Shown here: one piece after another, positions 24,702 to 34,017 of the stretch
Layout: each line of letters begins with the position of its first letter
How positions within the stretch are numbered: position 1 is the first letter of the stretch
From: an uncultured Butyrivibrio sp.
Lineage (GTDB): Bacteria; Bacillota; Clostridia; Lachnospirales; Lachnospiraceae
Assembly (NCBI GenBank): GCA_947168335.1
Contig: CAMVLM010000012.1
Location: 1-47,147 of the forward strand
Reading direction: 5' to 3'
DNA: 47,147 nt
Translations under genes and position numbers: made by a program
Notes under the pieces: generated by a model
Seen by the model: the letters and a program-made list of their open reading frames with translations, nothing else
Database searches by the model: none
Told to the model about the DNA's origin: nothing

Positions 24702-25807
24702 GATATCCTGAATTTTTAAAGGAAAACGGAACAATAGGCTTTGTGGCACCATCCTTCGGTTGTGCCACGGAGCCTTATATTTCATTATTCAAAAATGCAC
24801 AGGAGAAATTCAAGGCGCTGGGCTATAGCCTTGACCTTGGGCCAAATGTCTATGCTGACAAAGGAATAGGTATAAGTAACAAGCCTTCACTGTGCGGAAA
24901 AGAGCTTAATGAAGCCTATGCCTCCAGGGAAAATGACGTGATCATCTCCTGTGGCGGCGGAGAGCTTATGTGTGAGGTCGTTCCCTTTATGGATTTTGAC
25001 CTAGTTAAAAAATCAGCCCCCAAATGGTACATGGGCTATTCAGACAACACAAATTTCTCATTTTTATCAGCTACCATCGCAGACACAGCCGCCATATACG
25101 CTCCCTGTGCCACAAGTTTCGGCATGGAGCCATGGCATGAATCTATTCAGGATGCACTTGACCTTATTACAGGCAAAAATCTGACAGTTCACGGCTATGA
25201 CATGTGGGAAGGTCCCGCTGAAGCGGATGAAAATGGTTCAGAAGAAGAAATCACTGAAAGAGCTGTTCTTCGTGAGGAGAATCCCCTTGAGCCCTACAGA
25301 CCAAACAGAAAAGCCGATTACAGGTTCTTTGTACCGGATTTAAAAGACGGGGAAAGCATACTTGTTCCTGCAGCCGATAAAACCATAGAATTTGAAGGAA
25401 GACTTGTTGGAGGATGCCTCGACTGCCTTATAAACTTACTTGGAACAGAGTTTGATCATGTGGACGATTTCAATGCCCGCTACGAAGATGAAGGAATTAT
25501 CTGGTTCATTGAAGCCTGTGACCTGAATGTCATGTCCATAAGAAGAGCAATATGGCATATGAAGCACGCCGGATGGTTCAGACACGTAAAGGGCTTCCTT
25601 GTTGGCCGTCCTTACTTCTATGGTCAGGAAATGATGGGACTTGATCAGTATAACGCAGTGACAGATCTTCTTTCCGAGTACAATGTACCTGTACTCATGG
25701 ACCTTGATATCGGACACCTGCCACCTATGATGCCTCTCATCACCGGTGCCTATGCAAAGGTAAAAGCAGGAGATAACCACATTACCGTAGAACATATCTT
25801 AAGATAA
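24698..25807 (+). CDS. S66-family LD-carboxypeptidase (LdcA/MccF type)
   Basis: Serine peptidase of 369 aa expected to cleave the L,D bond of murein tetrapeptides during recycling, or related adducts in the MccF branch. The nucleophile is S115 in YMGYSDNTNF, with general acid E272 in IWFIEACD and H340 in DIGHLPPMMPL. The serine position matches that published for Pseudomonas aeruginosa LdcA (S115); the Glu and His are displaced, with an insert (about 170-215) that is rich in acidic residues. No signal peptide is present, so it should be cytoplasmic. It is translationally coupled to murG by ATGA overlap, and the operon ends with the terminator at 25812-25850. Substrate (murein or antibiotic adduct) cannot be separated from sequence alone. 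Confidence 0.92.
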   Translation: MRYPEFLKENGTIGFVAPSFGCATEPYISLFKNAQEKFKALGYSLDLGPNVYADKGIGISNKPSLCGKELNEAYASRENDVIISCGGGELMCEVVPFMDFDLVKKSAPKWYMGYSDNTNFSFLSATIADTAAIYAPCATSFGMEPWHESIQDALDLITGKNLTVHGYDMWEGPAEADENGSEEEITERAVLREENPLEPYRPNRKADYRFFVPDLKDGESILVPAADKTIEFEGRLVGGCLDCLINLLGTEFDHVDDFNARYEDEGIIWFIEACDLNVMSIRRAIWHMKHAGWFRHVKGFLVGRPYFYGQEMMGLDQYNAVTDLLSEYNVPVLMDLDIGHLPPMMPLITGAYAKVKAGDNHITVEHILR

Positions 25808-25811
25808 AAAG

Positions 25812-25850
25812 AACTCTGCTTAATCTTTTCATTAAAGATTAAGCAGAGTT
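25812..25850. terminator. Bidirectional terminator between convergent operons
   Basis: AACTCTGCTTAATCTTT (25812-25828) pairs with AAAGATTAAGCAGAGTT (25834-25850), 17 perfect base pairs with a 5-nt loop. A run of T residues follows on each strand. It lies between the S66 gene (plus) and the EAL gene (minus) and serves both. Confidence 0.95.
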
Positions 25851-25851
25851 T

Positions 25852-27765
25852 TTATTTGAACTTTTCAAAGTATTCTGTAAGCTGTTCGATAGGAATAGGT
25901 TTGGAATATTTGTAACCCTGAAGATACTTTGCATACATATCCCTGCATCTGTTCTCGTCATTTTCATCCTCAATGCCTTCATAAAGTACGGCATAATTGA
26001 GGTCTGTGAACATCTGCGCAAGGTGGGATACCATAATTCGGGATTTATCGTTCTCACCGCTTGCAATTACAAGTGACCTGTCGAACTTGATAATATCGAA
26101 GGGCATCTCCATAATTCTGTCGAAGTTGGAGTAACCTGTTCCGAAATCGTCCAGATAGAAAGTAATTCCACTTTGCTTTAGCTCAGAGAGCTTTTCCTTG
26201 ATAAGCATGAAATCCTTCTCATTCTGACTCTCTGTAATCTCGATGGCAACCTTGTCAAAAGGTATTCCCGAATCCTGAACTATCTGTTTTACATTGAAGC
26301 AGAAATGCTCTTCCCTGACATCCATGATGGAGAAGTTTACTGAAATTCTTTTAACATAGTATCCATCTTCCATCAACTGCCTGATCTGTTCACAGGTCTT
26401 CGCCAGGATGATAACACTCAGTGCATGAATGTAACCATTGTTTTCAGCTATCGGAATAAATTTATCAGGAAATACCATACCCAATTTATCAAGTTTCATA
26501 CGCATAAGCGCTTCTGCGGTATCAAATTTACCTGACTTGATATTGTAAACGGGCTGACAGAAAACTATGATTCTGGGATCGTTAAGATCACGTTTTGCAT
26601 AGATATCGGCAAGCTCATCAACAATATACTTATGTTCCTTATAAGCCTCTACCTCTTTTTCCTTGACTTCGTGGACATCATTCAGCGGCATTCTCTTTTC
26701 TATATACTGTAAGAGCCCAAGGTAATCATTGCCTTTGCTGACCTCTTCCACGGCTTTTGTAATTACGATCTTGTAATCCTGCTGATAAATCTGATATTCA
26801 TCATCAAATATCTTAAGTATCTTTTTTAGAGCATCCTCATATTCAGGATTTTTCACAATATCACAGGCAAGAATTGTTCTGCCGCCTGATATCTGGAACA
26901 TGGTTGCTCCCTTAAAGTGCAAGTAGACGTTATCTCTGACCTTGTCCGATATTTCCTTGGGGAATTTTTTCCCAACCACATCAAAAGCAGGCAGATACAG
27001 ACTCATGAAAAGTATGTTCTTTCCTGATTTTCCGACACTTTTCACATAATTTTTAAAGGCCTCGATATGAGCCGTTCCCATCTCTATATCAAAGGCGTTG
27101 GAATGAAGAAGATAAAGCACCGCATAACATGGGAAAAGATATGTGGCTGTGGTGTAGGATGTCTGATTAAACAGACTCTGAACATACATGATAATAAAGG
27201 ACATGGCGCAGGTAGAAATAACACCGATAAGAACAGGCCTGAAAACCTTACTTCTGACCTTTACGATCATATACATGATTATCGAAACAAACGCAACATA
27301 GCCAATCGGGAAAAGATCCAGTCCTTTGTGGATATATTCACCTTCAATATAAAAGCCAAATTTAAATATTGTTCCAAGTATATCTGTGACTGTAAATGCT
27401 ATAAGAAGAAACCCTGAAATCAGGTAGAAACGTCTGTCCACTTCCTCGTTCTGATGCAGAGGATCCCCCATATACAAAACAAATAAATGCAGAGCCGAAA
27501 ACAGGAACAACTGATACGCCCACTTAAAGGCATATAAGACGAACACCGGGGTATTGAACGGGTCCTTTATTTTTACATTGAAAAAGATATCCGTAGCTGC
27601 AGCTGCAAACAGGAAGATAAGAATTCCCGTAAAAATCTTAAACTCCCTGTTTTTCTCAATATAGACAGCCTGGATTAGTATGAGGAAGACCATCACCGTC
27701 GCCATGACGATGATGTCTCCCACTGCTGTGTAGTTTGAATGAAAGGTACTAATAGTCTCAAGCAT
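25852..27765 (-). CDS. Membrane protein with EAL cyclic di-GMP phosphodiesterase domain
   Basis: A 637-residue protein. Seven or eight membrane segments fill the first 230 residues. A middle domain (about 235-385) looks like a degenerate GGDEF fold: no GGDEF motif is present. The C-terminal EAL domain (about 390-637) keeps EALMRM, ISVNFS, EITES, LDDFGTGYS, KFDRS and the closing LQGYKYSKP, so it should hydrolyse cyclic di-GMP. The ATG at 27774 abuts AGG, while the one at 27765 has 8-nt spacing and is preferred. It follows pgi by about 24 nt and is probably co-transcribed with it. The N-terminal membrane region is a likely sensor for an unknown ligand. Confidence 0.9.
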   Translation of the reverse strand: MLETISTFHSNYTAVGDIIVMATVMVFLILIQAVYIEKNREFKIFTGILIFLFAAAATDIFFNVKIKDPFNTPVFVLYAFKWAYQLFLFSALHLFVLYMGDPLHQNEEVDRRFYLISGFLLIAFTVTDILGTIFKFGFYIEGEYIHKGLDLFPIGYVAFVSIIMYMIVKVRSKVFRPVLIGVISTCAMSFIIMYVQSLFNQTSYTTATYLFPCYAVLYLLHSNAFDIEMGTAHIEAFKNYVKSVGKSGKNILFMSLYLPAFDVVGKKFPKEISDKVRDNVYLHFKGATMFQISGGRTILACDIVKNPEYEDALKKILKIFDDEYQIYQQDYKIVITKAVEEVSKGNDYLGLLQYIEKRMPLNDVHEVKEKEVEAYKEHKYIVDELADIYAKRDLNDPRIIVFCQPVYNIKSGKFDTAEALMRMKLDKLGMVFPDKFIPIAENNGYIHALSVIILAKTCEQIRQLMEDGYYVKRISVNFSIMDVREEHFCFNVKQIVQDSGIPFDKVAIEITESQNEKDFMLIKEKLSELKQSGITFYLDDFGTGYSNFDRIMEMPFDIIKFDRSLVIASGENDKSRIMVSHLAQMFTDLNYAVLYEGIEDENDENRCRDMYAKYLQGYKYSKPIPIEQLTEYFEKFK

Positions 27766-27789
27766 GTCTCTCATCCTGAATTTTTATTT

Positions 27790-29370
27790 TTAGATGTTTA
27801 AAAGATCACTGTAAGCCTTAAGCGCACCATCTGTTTCATGCGCAAGAACGCGCTTAGCAAGAACCTTACCAAGCTGAACGCCTTCCTGGTCAAAGCTGTT
27901 AACATTCCATACAAATCCCTGGAACATTACCTTGTTTTCGAAGTGTGAAAGAAGAGCTCCAAGAGCCTTGGGATTAAGCTCATCTCCGATAATTATGCTG
28001 GAAGGACGGCCACCCTTGAAGTTCTTGTTGAGGTTCTCATCCTTCTTACCACATGCGAAAGCAACAATCTGAGCTGCCACGTTAGCACAGAGCTTCTGCT
28101 GGCTGGTGCTACCCTGAATATCAACATCATTTCCAAGCTGGCTGTTCTTGAAGCCGATGAACTGCATGGGAATAACGTCTGTGCCCTGGTGAAGGAGCTG
28201 GTAGAATGAGTGCTGTCCGTTTGTACCGGGCTCACCGAAGATAACAGGTCCTGTTACGTAATCGATGGGTTCACCGAAACGGTTAACGCTCTTTCCGTTT
28301 GACTCCATATCAAGCTGCTGCAGATGAGCAGGGAAACGGCTAAGTGCCTGTGAATAAGGAAGCACTGCTGTTGCAGGATAACCAAGAACGTTTCTCTCAT
28401 AGAAACCGATCATAGCATCGAGCATTGCAGGGTTCTCAAGCATATTCTTATTTGCTGCAAGCTTATCCTCTTCAGCTGCACCATCAAGGAACTGTGCAAA
28501 TACGTCAGGTCCGAATGCAAGTGAAAGAACTGCTCCGCCAACGCCTGAAGTTGAAGAGTAACGTCCACCGATGTAATCATCCATGTAGAAAGCTTCGATG
28601 AAATCATCACTCTTTGCAAGAGGTGATGTCTCAGAAGTAACTGCGATCATGTGCTTGGAAGCATCAAGACCAGCCTTCTTAAGAGCATCCATAACAAATG
28701 ACTGGTTTGTAAGTGTCTCAAGTGTTGTACCTGACTTTGAAACCAGAATGAAAATTGAGTGTGCAACATCTATTGAATTAAGAACAGCTGAAGCATCATC
28801 AGGATCTACGTTGCTGATGAACTTTGCTTCCATCTTGAAATTGCCTGTCTTGTGAGCCCAGTTCTCAAGTGCAAGATACATTGCGCGGGGACCAAGATCA
28901 CTTCCGCCGATACCGATCTGAACTACTGTTGTAAACTTCTCACCCTTGGCATTTGCAATTTCACCACTGTGAACCTTGTTTGCAAAATCAGCAATTCTCT
29001 TCTGCTCGTTAAGATAAAACTCGCGCTTATTTACTCCATCAGCCATAACATTCTCACCAAGCTGACCTCTTGTGAGCTGATGAAGAACCATACGCTTCTC
29101 ACCTGTGTTGATAACCTCTCCGTTGTAGAGAGCCTCAAATTTCTCAGCAAGCTGTGCTTCTTTTGCAAGATTATCAAGAGCCTTAAGGATATCATCATCC
29201 ACTTCCTTGGCTGCATAGTTGTAATCAAGCCCTGCTGCCATCCTGACAGAGTACTTTGCTACTCTCTCAGCGCCGCTCTCGCCAGACATCTTGCTGATAA
29301 GATCAATAGGCTTAACTCCTTTGAGCTCATCATAGGACTTTAGTGTATCAAGGTTCTTCCAGTTAATCAT
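27790..29370 (-). CDS. pgi: Glucose-6-phosphate isomerase
   Basis: Interconverts glucose-6-phosphate and fructose-6-phosphate in glycolysis and gluconeogenesis. The 526-residue protein has the two SIS domains: VVQIGIGGSDLGPRAMYLAL near 150-169, GGRYSSTSGVGG near 268-279, and the family signature EPGTNGQHSFYQLLHQGTDVIP near 379-400. The ribosome binding site AGGAGG is 10 nt before the ATG. It lies immediately upstream of the EAL-domain gene and downstream of the serine hydrolase gene. No hairpin terminator was found between pgi and the EAL gene. Confidence 0.97.
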   Translation of the reverse strand: MINWKNLDTLKSYDELKGVKPIDLISKMSGESGAERVAKYSVRMAAGLDYNYAAKEVDDDILKALDNLAKEAQLAEKFEALYNGEVINTGEKRMVLHQLTRGQLGENVMADGVNKREFYLNEQKRIADFANKVHSGEIANAKGEKFTTVVQIGIGGSDLGPRAMYLALENWAHKTGNFKMEAKFISNVDPDDASAVLNSIDVAHSIFILVSKSGTTLETLTNQSFVMDALKKAGLDASKHMIAVTSETSPLAKSDDFIEAFYMDDYIGGRYSSTSGVGGAVLSLAFGPDVFAQFLDGAAEEDKLAANKNMLENPAMLDAMIGFYERNVLGYPATAVLPYSQALSRFPAHLQQLDMESNGKSVNRFGEPIDYVTGPVIFGEPGTNGQHSFYQLLHQGTDVIPMQFIGFKNSQLGNDVDIQGSTSQQKLCANVAAQIVAFACGKKDENLNKNFKGGRPSSIIIGDELNPKALGALLSHFENKVMFQGFVWNVNSFDQEGVQLGKVLAKRVLAHETDGALKAYSDLLNI

Positions 29371-29471
29371 TTGTTACTGTCCTCCTAAAACTGTTTACAT
29401 GTTTAGCATCATAAAGCCCGCTACTAAAAGTAAACCGGCAATATTTCCACTCCTACATAATATCACTTTAT

Positions 29472-30458
29472 TCACCGTTTGTCGTTTTCTTTGAATAATT
29501 CTGTAATTTCTTTTATACCCATGTACATCAGTCTTACGGATTCTTTATTACGGGCATCTGCCGTAATTACCACCGACAATTTCACGGAAGGTACATTTAA
29601 TGCCAGCTGCCCGTTCATGCCGTACATCAAAATCCCGCCCATATCGTGTATCCACATCTGCATTCCGTACCCGCAAACCTCAAAGGGAACAATGCCTGCT
29701 CCATTTGTTTCCGTAAGTACAGATCCTGCTTTCCTCAAATAATCTGCGTTTATCAGATTTCTGATTTTTCCGTCAGAGCAGACAATACTACCATTATTAT
29801 CAACAAGATACAGGATTTTCATTATATCAAGAGGTGTTGCCATAAGGCCCGTTCCGCCCATGGATACGCCAAAAGGGTCCTCCTCAATATATGAATCCTG
29901 GGAAAAATCCAGATGATCAAGCACATTTTCCCTTAAGAAATCCAGCATTTTCTTCCCTGATAATTTTTCAACCAGCCTGCACAGAACATGTGCTGATGAA
30001 GTATCATAATGAAAAACGGTTCCGGGCTCATGGGTCGGTGTAACAGTAAAAAAGCTCTCCACCCAGTCCGATTCAAAGTTCACCTTATATGTAGTCGAGG
30101 AATGACACGTCCTCATCATAAGCATATTTCTAATGGTAGTTGCCTTGACCCAGGGATGAGTGTTTGCGGTTGTATATTCAGGAAAATATGTGGTTATCGG
30201 TTCATCATAGGATACCAGTCCCTTATCAATCAGAATTGAGACCGCAATACCTGTCAGGCTTTTAGTAATGGAATACATTCTCTGCAAAGACTCTGAATTA
30301 AAGGAATCATAGTATTTTTCCAGTATTAACCTGTCATCTTTCATTATCAGAAGTGAGTTGACAGGGATGTCCTTCTCTTCTATGTAACTAAGCAGTTTAT
30401 CTGTAGCTTTCTGCGAAACTCCCACATCAGCCGGTTTTGCTTTTTCAATGTTAAACAC
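29472..30458 (-). CDS. Serine hydrolase of the class C beta-lactamase fold
   Basis: A 328-residue protein with the SxxK nucleophile S63/K66 in YSITKSLTG, the Y151 residue of the second catalytic motif in HYDTSSAH, and MYGMNGQ near residue 279 in place of KTG. This fold covers beta-lactamases, DD-peptidases and esterases; the DT after Tyr instead of x-N and the missing KTG make an esterase or peptidase more likely than a lactamase. No signal peptide, so probably cytoplasmic. The start is GTG at 30458, chosen because AAGGA is 8 nt upstream. It begins 27 nt after the terminator that ends the uronate operon, so it may depend partly on readthrough. Confidence 0.85.
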   Translation of the reverse strand: MFNIEKAKPADVGVSQKATDKLLSYIEEKDIPVNSLLIMKDDRLILEKYYDSFNSESLQRMYSITKSLTGIAVSILIDKGLVSYDEPITTYFPEYTTANTHPWVKATTIRNMLMMRTCHSSTTYKVNFESDWVESFFTVTPTHEPGTVFHYDTSSAHVLCRLVEKLSGKKMLDFLRENVLDHLDFSQDSYIEEDPFGVSMGGTGLMATPLDIMKILYLVDNNGSIVCSDGKIRNLINADYLRKAGSVLTETNGAGIVPFEVCGYGMQMWIHDMGGILMYGMNGQLALNVPSVKLSVVITADARNKESVRLMYMGIKEITELFKENDKR

Positions 30459-30485
30459 TGACTCATTCCTTTTCTTGTTGTAAGC

Positions 30486-30525
30486 AAAAAGCTCCCCATA
30501 TCACGTACCGGATGGGAAGCCTTTT
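30486..30525 (-). terminator. Terminator of the uronate operon
   Basis: AAAAAGCTCCCCAT (30486-30499) pairs with ATGGGAAGCCTTTT (30512-30525) with two mismatches. On the minus strand the right arm ends in GCTTTTT. It lies 11 nt after the eda stop codon. Confidence 0.75.
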
Positions 30526-30536
30526 AATGTAGTTAT

Positions 30537-31175
30537 TTATCCTCTTATTTCCTTAACCACTTTGACTGCCTCAGCTGTAAGCTGCTCAATCTTGTCAAAT
30601 TCCTTATTCTTTATAAGGTCGCCTTTGACCATCCAGCTTCCACCGCATGCTGCAATCTTGTTGAATGAGAGATAATCTCTCATATTCTTTTCGTTGATTC
30701 CACCGGTAGGCATGAACTTAAGTGTTGTGAAAGGTGCTGCCATTGCCTTGATCATTGCAAGACCGCCTGCCTGTTCAGCCGGGAAGAATTTAACGATCTC
30801 AAGTCCTTTGTTGAGTCCTCTTATTACCTCTGAAGGAGTAACAACGCCGGGCAATACCGGGATGTTCTTCTCGATGCAGTAATCTACAACTTCATCATCA
30901 AATCCGGGACTTACAATGAACTTTGCGCCTGCTGCAACAGCTTCATCAACCTGTTTTACTGAAAGAACTGTTCCTGCTCCGACAAGCATCTCCGGGAAGT
31001 TCTCTGTCATGATTCTGATAGCGTCAGCTGCTGCACTTGTTCTGAAGGTTACCTCAGCACACTTAAGTCCGCCTCTCATGAGCGCCTCTGCAAGGGGCTT
31101 TGCATCATCTGCGTTGTCGATAACAACTACAGGAACTACTCCAAATGCCATGAGCTTTGTTAATATGTCGTTCAT
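30537..31175 (-). CDS. eda: KDPG/KHG aldolase
   Basis: Splits 2-keto-3-deoxy-6-phosphogluconate into pyruvate and glyceraldehyde-3-phosphate, the last step of uronate breakdown. The Schiff-base lysine is K129 in LEIVKFFPAE and the general acid/base is E41 in CAEVTFR; both are 4 positions before E. coli K133 and E45. The length (212 aa) is normal. PTGGINEKN (about 151-159) is the phosphate-binding site. It is the last gene of the uronate operon and follows kduD by 28 nt, with the terminator right after. Confidence 0.97.
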   Translation of the reverse strand: MNDILTKLMAFGVVPVVVIDNADDAKPLAEALMRGGLKCAEVTFRTSAAADAIRIMTENFPEMLVGAGTVLSVKQVDEAVAAGAKFIVSPGFDDEVVDYCIEKNIPVLPGVVTPSEVIRGLNKGLEIVKFFPAEQAGGLAMIKAMAAPFTTLKFMPTGGINEKNMRDYLSFNKIAACGGSWMVKGDLIKNKEFDKIEQLTAEAVKVVKEIRG

Positions 31176-31203
31176 AATAATATTCTCCTCTTAAAAATAT
31201 AAT

Positions 31204-32007
31204 TTACGGCTGCTTACCGATGTAAGCGAGTATACCGCCATCTACATAAAGAATATGACCATTTACAAAATCCGAAGCCTTTGAAGCAAGGAAAATTGCA
31301 GGTCCTTTAAGATCGTCTGACTCGCCCCATCTTTCAGCGGGAGTCTTTGCGATGATAAAGCTGTCGAAAGGATGTCTTGAACCGTCAGGCTGTCTCTCTC
31401 TTAAGGGAGCTGTCTGCTCGGTTGCAATATAACCGGGTCCGATGCCGTTACACTGAATATTATAAGAACCATATTCTGAAGCAATATTCTTGGTAAGCAT
31501 CTTAAGTCCGCCCTTTGCAGCCGCATAAGCTGATACTGTTTCTCTTCCGAGTTCGGACATCATGGAGCAGATGTTTATTATCTTTCCGCCGCCTCTTTCT
31601 ATCATTGACGGGATGACTGTCTTGGAAACAATGAAAGCTGCTGTAAGATCAACATCGATAACTCTTCTGAAATCACTTACATCCATCTCAGTCATGGGAA
31701 TTCTCTTTATCATTCCTGCATTGTTTACAAGGATGTCCACCGGACCTATTTCTGCCTTTATCTTCTCATGAAGACTCTTTATTGCATCCTCATCTGTAAC
31801 ATCACATACATATCCATGAACATGTTCAAGGAGTCCGTCTTCCTCATAGCTCTTAAGGCCTCTGTCCACAGTTTCCTGTCTGCTGCAGTTGAACACAACT
31901 GTAGCTCCTGCCTCTATATATGCTTTGGCAATAGCATAACCTATTCCATAAGCTGCGCCTGTAACCCAGGCTACTTTTCCCTTAAGTGAGAATAATTCTT
32001 CGCTCAT
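31204..32007 (-). CDS. kduD: 2-dehydro-3-deoxy-D-gluconate 5-dehydrogenase (SDR family)
   Basis: Reduces 2,5-diketo-3-deoxygluconate (DKII) to KDG with NAD(P)H in pectin breakdown. It is a classical short-chain dehydrogenase of 267 aa: cofactor motif TGAAYGIGYA near 16-25, NNAG near 95-98, and the catalytic Y161-x-x-x-K165 in SAYAAAKGG. The C-terminal YVDGGILAYIG fits KduD. The second of two adjacent ATGs (32007) has the better distance to GGAG. It sits directly downstream of kduI (13-nt gap), the enzyme that makes its substrate, which supports this function over other SDRs. Confidence 0.93.
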   Translation of the reverse strand: MSEELFSLKGKVAWVTGAAYGIGYAIAKAYIEAGATVVFNCSRQETVDRGLKSYEEDGLLEHVHGYVCDVTDEDAIKSLHEKIKAEIGPVDILVNNAGMIKRIPMTEMDVSDFRRVIDVDLTAAFIVSKTVIPSMIERGGGKIINICSMMSELGRETVSAYAAAKGGLKMLTKNIASEYGSYNIQCNGIGPGYIATEQTAPLRERQPDGSRHPFDSFIIAKTPAERWGESDDLKGPAIFLASKASDFVNGHILYVDGGILAYIGKQP

Positions 32008-32020
32008 CATACTCCTCCAC

Positions 32021-32863
32021 TTATAAAAGATCTGTTGCCTTCAAATTATCCATATCGTCGAATTCCTGATTTTCGCCGCCCATAGCCCAGATAAATGTGT
32101 AATTAGATGTACCTGCACCTGAATGGATTGACCATGAAGGAGATATAACAGCTTCCTCATTCTTCATTACAATATGTCTTGTCTCACCCGGCTCACCCAT
32201 GAAATGAAAGACAACCTGATTCTCAGGGATATCAAAGTATGTGTAGATCTCCATTCTTCTCTCATGTGTGTGTGAAGGCATTGTATTCCATACGCTTCCT
32301 TCCTCAAGTACTGTCATGCCCATGCAAAGCTGGCAGGTTTTCAATACATCAGGATGGATAAACTGGTTTATCACTCTCTTGTTGCACTCTGCAACGCTTC
32401 CGAGAGGACGCTTTTTGGCATCATCAAATGTCAAAAGCTTTGTCTCATAGGAACAGTGAGCGGGAGCACTTACCATGTAGAATTTTGCAGGCTCATTTTC
32501 ACTGTCTGATGAGAACAGAACCTCTTTTGCACCTCTTGTAATATAGAGGCAGTCCTTATGACCAAGCTTGTACTCTGTTCCGTCAACGGAAATCTTTCCG
32601 CTTCCGCCTATATTGAAAATACCGATTTCTCTGCGCTCAAGAATATAATTTGTGCCAAACTGTCCGTAAACGTCTATGCCGTCATCCAGTGAAACCTGCT
32701 TTTTAACAGGCATGCATCCGAATGTAACCATTCTGTCAACATGAGAATATACAGCCTTTACTTTATCTGCTTCATAAAGACCTGTAATAAGGAATTCATC
32801 TCGAAGCTCCTGTGTTGTATATCTCTTTACGTCTTTCTGATTTGCTGAATATCTGATATCCAT
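32021..32863 (-). CDS. kduI: 5-dehydro-4-deoxy-D-glucuronate isomerase
   Basis: Converts 4-deoxy-L-threo-5-hexosulose uronate, the product that arises from unsaturated galacturonate, to DKII. The 280-residue cupin has the full zinc set: H198 and H200 in PSHTHERR, E205, and H247 in WSIHSGAG, each two positions after E. coli KduI H196, H198, E203 and H245. It stands between kdgK and kduD in the operon. Its presence means the cell handles unsaturated uronates, which here would come from GH105. Confidence 0.97.
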   Translation of the reverse strand: MDIRYSANQKDVKRYTTQELRDEFLITGLYEADKVKAVYSHVDRMVTFGCMPVKKQVSLDDGIDVYGQFGTNYILERREIGIFNIGGSGKISVDGTEYKLGHKDCLYITRGAKEVLFSSDSENEPAKFYMVSAPAHCSYETKLLTFDDAKKRPLGSVAECNKRVINQFIHPDVLKTCQLCMGMTVLEEGSVWNTMPSHTHERRMEIYTYFDIPENQVVFHFMGEPGETRHIVMKNEEAVISPSWSIHSGAGTSNYTFIWAMGGENQEFDDMDNLKATDLL

Positions 32864-32900
32864 AATGTAACCTCTCCAAATTCATTATTAATCAATATGA

Positions 32901-33992
32901 CTATCTCTGAACTCTTGCTCCTTTACCGCCCATGATGGCTTCTACTTCGCTCTTGTCAGCCATTGTTGTGTCACCGGGTGTTGTCATTGCAAGAGCACCG
33001 TGTGCAGCTCCGTAATTAACAGCTGTCTCAGCATCTCCTGTGGTCATAAGTCCGTAAATAAGTCCGGATGCAAATGAATCTCCGCCGCCTACACGGTCCA
33101 TGATCTCAAGTCCCTTGTAGTCCTTGGCCTTGAAGATTTCACCGTCTGCAAAGCAAAGAGCACTCCAGTCATTAACTGTTGCTGTCTTAACCTCTCTGAG
33201 GGTTGTAGCAACTGCCTTGAAGTTAGGATAGGTCTTAACAACCTCTCTGATCATCTTCTTATAGCCTTCAATATCAAGCTTTGAAAGGTTCTCATCATTA
33301 CCTTCAATCTCGAATCCGAGGCAGGCTGTGAAGTCTTCCTCATTTCCGATCATAACATCCACATATTTGGCGATTTCACGGTTTACTTCTCTTGCCTTCT
33401 CGATACCGCCGATTGCGTTCCACATGGAAGGACGATAGTTAAGGTCATAAGAAATAACTGTTCCGTACTTTCTTGCAATCTTGATGACCTCAATTACTGT
33501 CTCACATGACTGCTCTGATAAAGCAGCATAGATACCGCCTGTGTGCAGCCATCTTACGCCAAGCTCACCAAAAAGTCTCTCAAGATCAAAATCTTCGGGC
33601 TTTGCCTTTGAAATTGCTGTATTTGCTCTGTCGGAGCAACCCTTTGCTCCTCTTATGCCAAAGCCTCTTTCTGTAAAGTTGAGGCCGTTTCTGCACTCTC
33701 TTCCGATACCGTCGGTCTTCATCCACTTGATGAATGATGTGTCTACACCGCCCTGAAGGATAAGATCCTCCATGAGTTTACCTACTTCGTTATCAGCAAA
33801 AGCTGTAAGAACAGTGGTCTTAAGGCCAAAGCATCTGCGAAGACCTCTGATTACATTGTATTCTCCGCCGCCTTCCCAGACATTAAAATGTCTTGCTGTT
33901 CTGATCCTTCCTTCACCGGGATCAAGTCTGAGCATTACCTCGCCAAGTGATACTGCATCATATGCATATTCTTTTCTTAAATTAAGATCCAT
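32901..33992 (-). CDS. kdgK: 2-keto-3-deoxygluconate kinase (PfkB family)
   Basis: Phosphorylates KDG to KDPG, joining the galacturonate and unsaturated uronate branches. The 363-residue protein shows SLGEVMLRLDPGEG near 16-29, the GGGEYNV substrate loop near 41-47, and the PfkB signature DRVGGGDSFASGLIYG near 304-319 with the catalytic aspartate. The ribosome binding site AGGAGG precedes the ATG. It lies 25 nt after uxaA. The longer middle insert (about 105-130) is unlike E. coli KdgK. Another sugar kinase role is possible, but operon position supports KDG. Confidence 0.9.
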   Translation of the reverse strand: MDLNLRKEYAYDAVSLGEVMLRLDPGEGRIRTARHFNVWEGGGEYNVIRGLRRCFGLKTTVLTAFADNEVGKLMEDLILQGGVDTSFIKWMKTDGIGRECRNGLNFTERGFGIRGAKGCSDRANTAISKAKPEDFDLERLFGELGVRWLHTGGIYAALSEQSCETVIEVIKIARKYGTVISYDLNYRPSMWNAIGGIEKAREVNREIAKYVDVMIGNEEDFTACLGFEIEGNDENLSKLDIEGYKKMIREVVKTYPNFKAVATTLREVKTATVNDWSALCFADGEIFKAKDYKGLEIMDRVGGGDSFASGLIYGLMTTGDAETAVNYGAAHGALAMTTPGDTTMADKSEVEAIMGGKGARVQR

Positions 33993-34017
33993 TTCTTCCT
34001 CCTAGAACTAGCCTTTT

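Noticed and set aside
29400-29470. Possible terminator GCCGG...GCGGGC before pgi
   Set aside because: Stem is broken by mismatches and lacks a T-tract; not strong enough to report.
29472-30458. Annotation as an antibiotic-resistance beta-lactamase
   Set aside because: SxxK is present, but the KTG motif is replaced, there is no signal peptide, and the Tyr motif is not Y-x-N; an esterase or peptidase-like hydrolase is safer.
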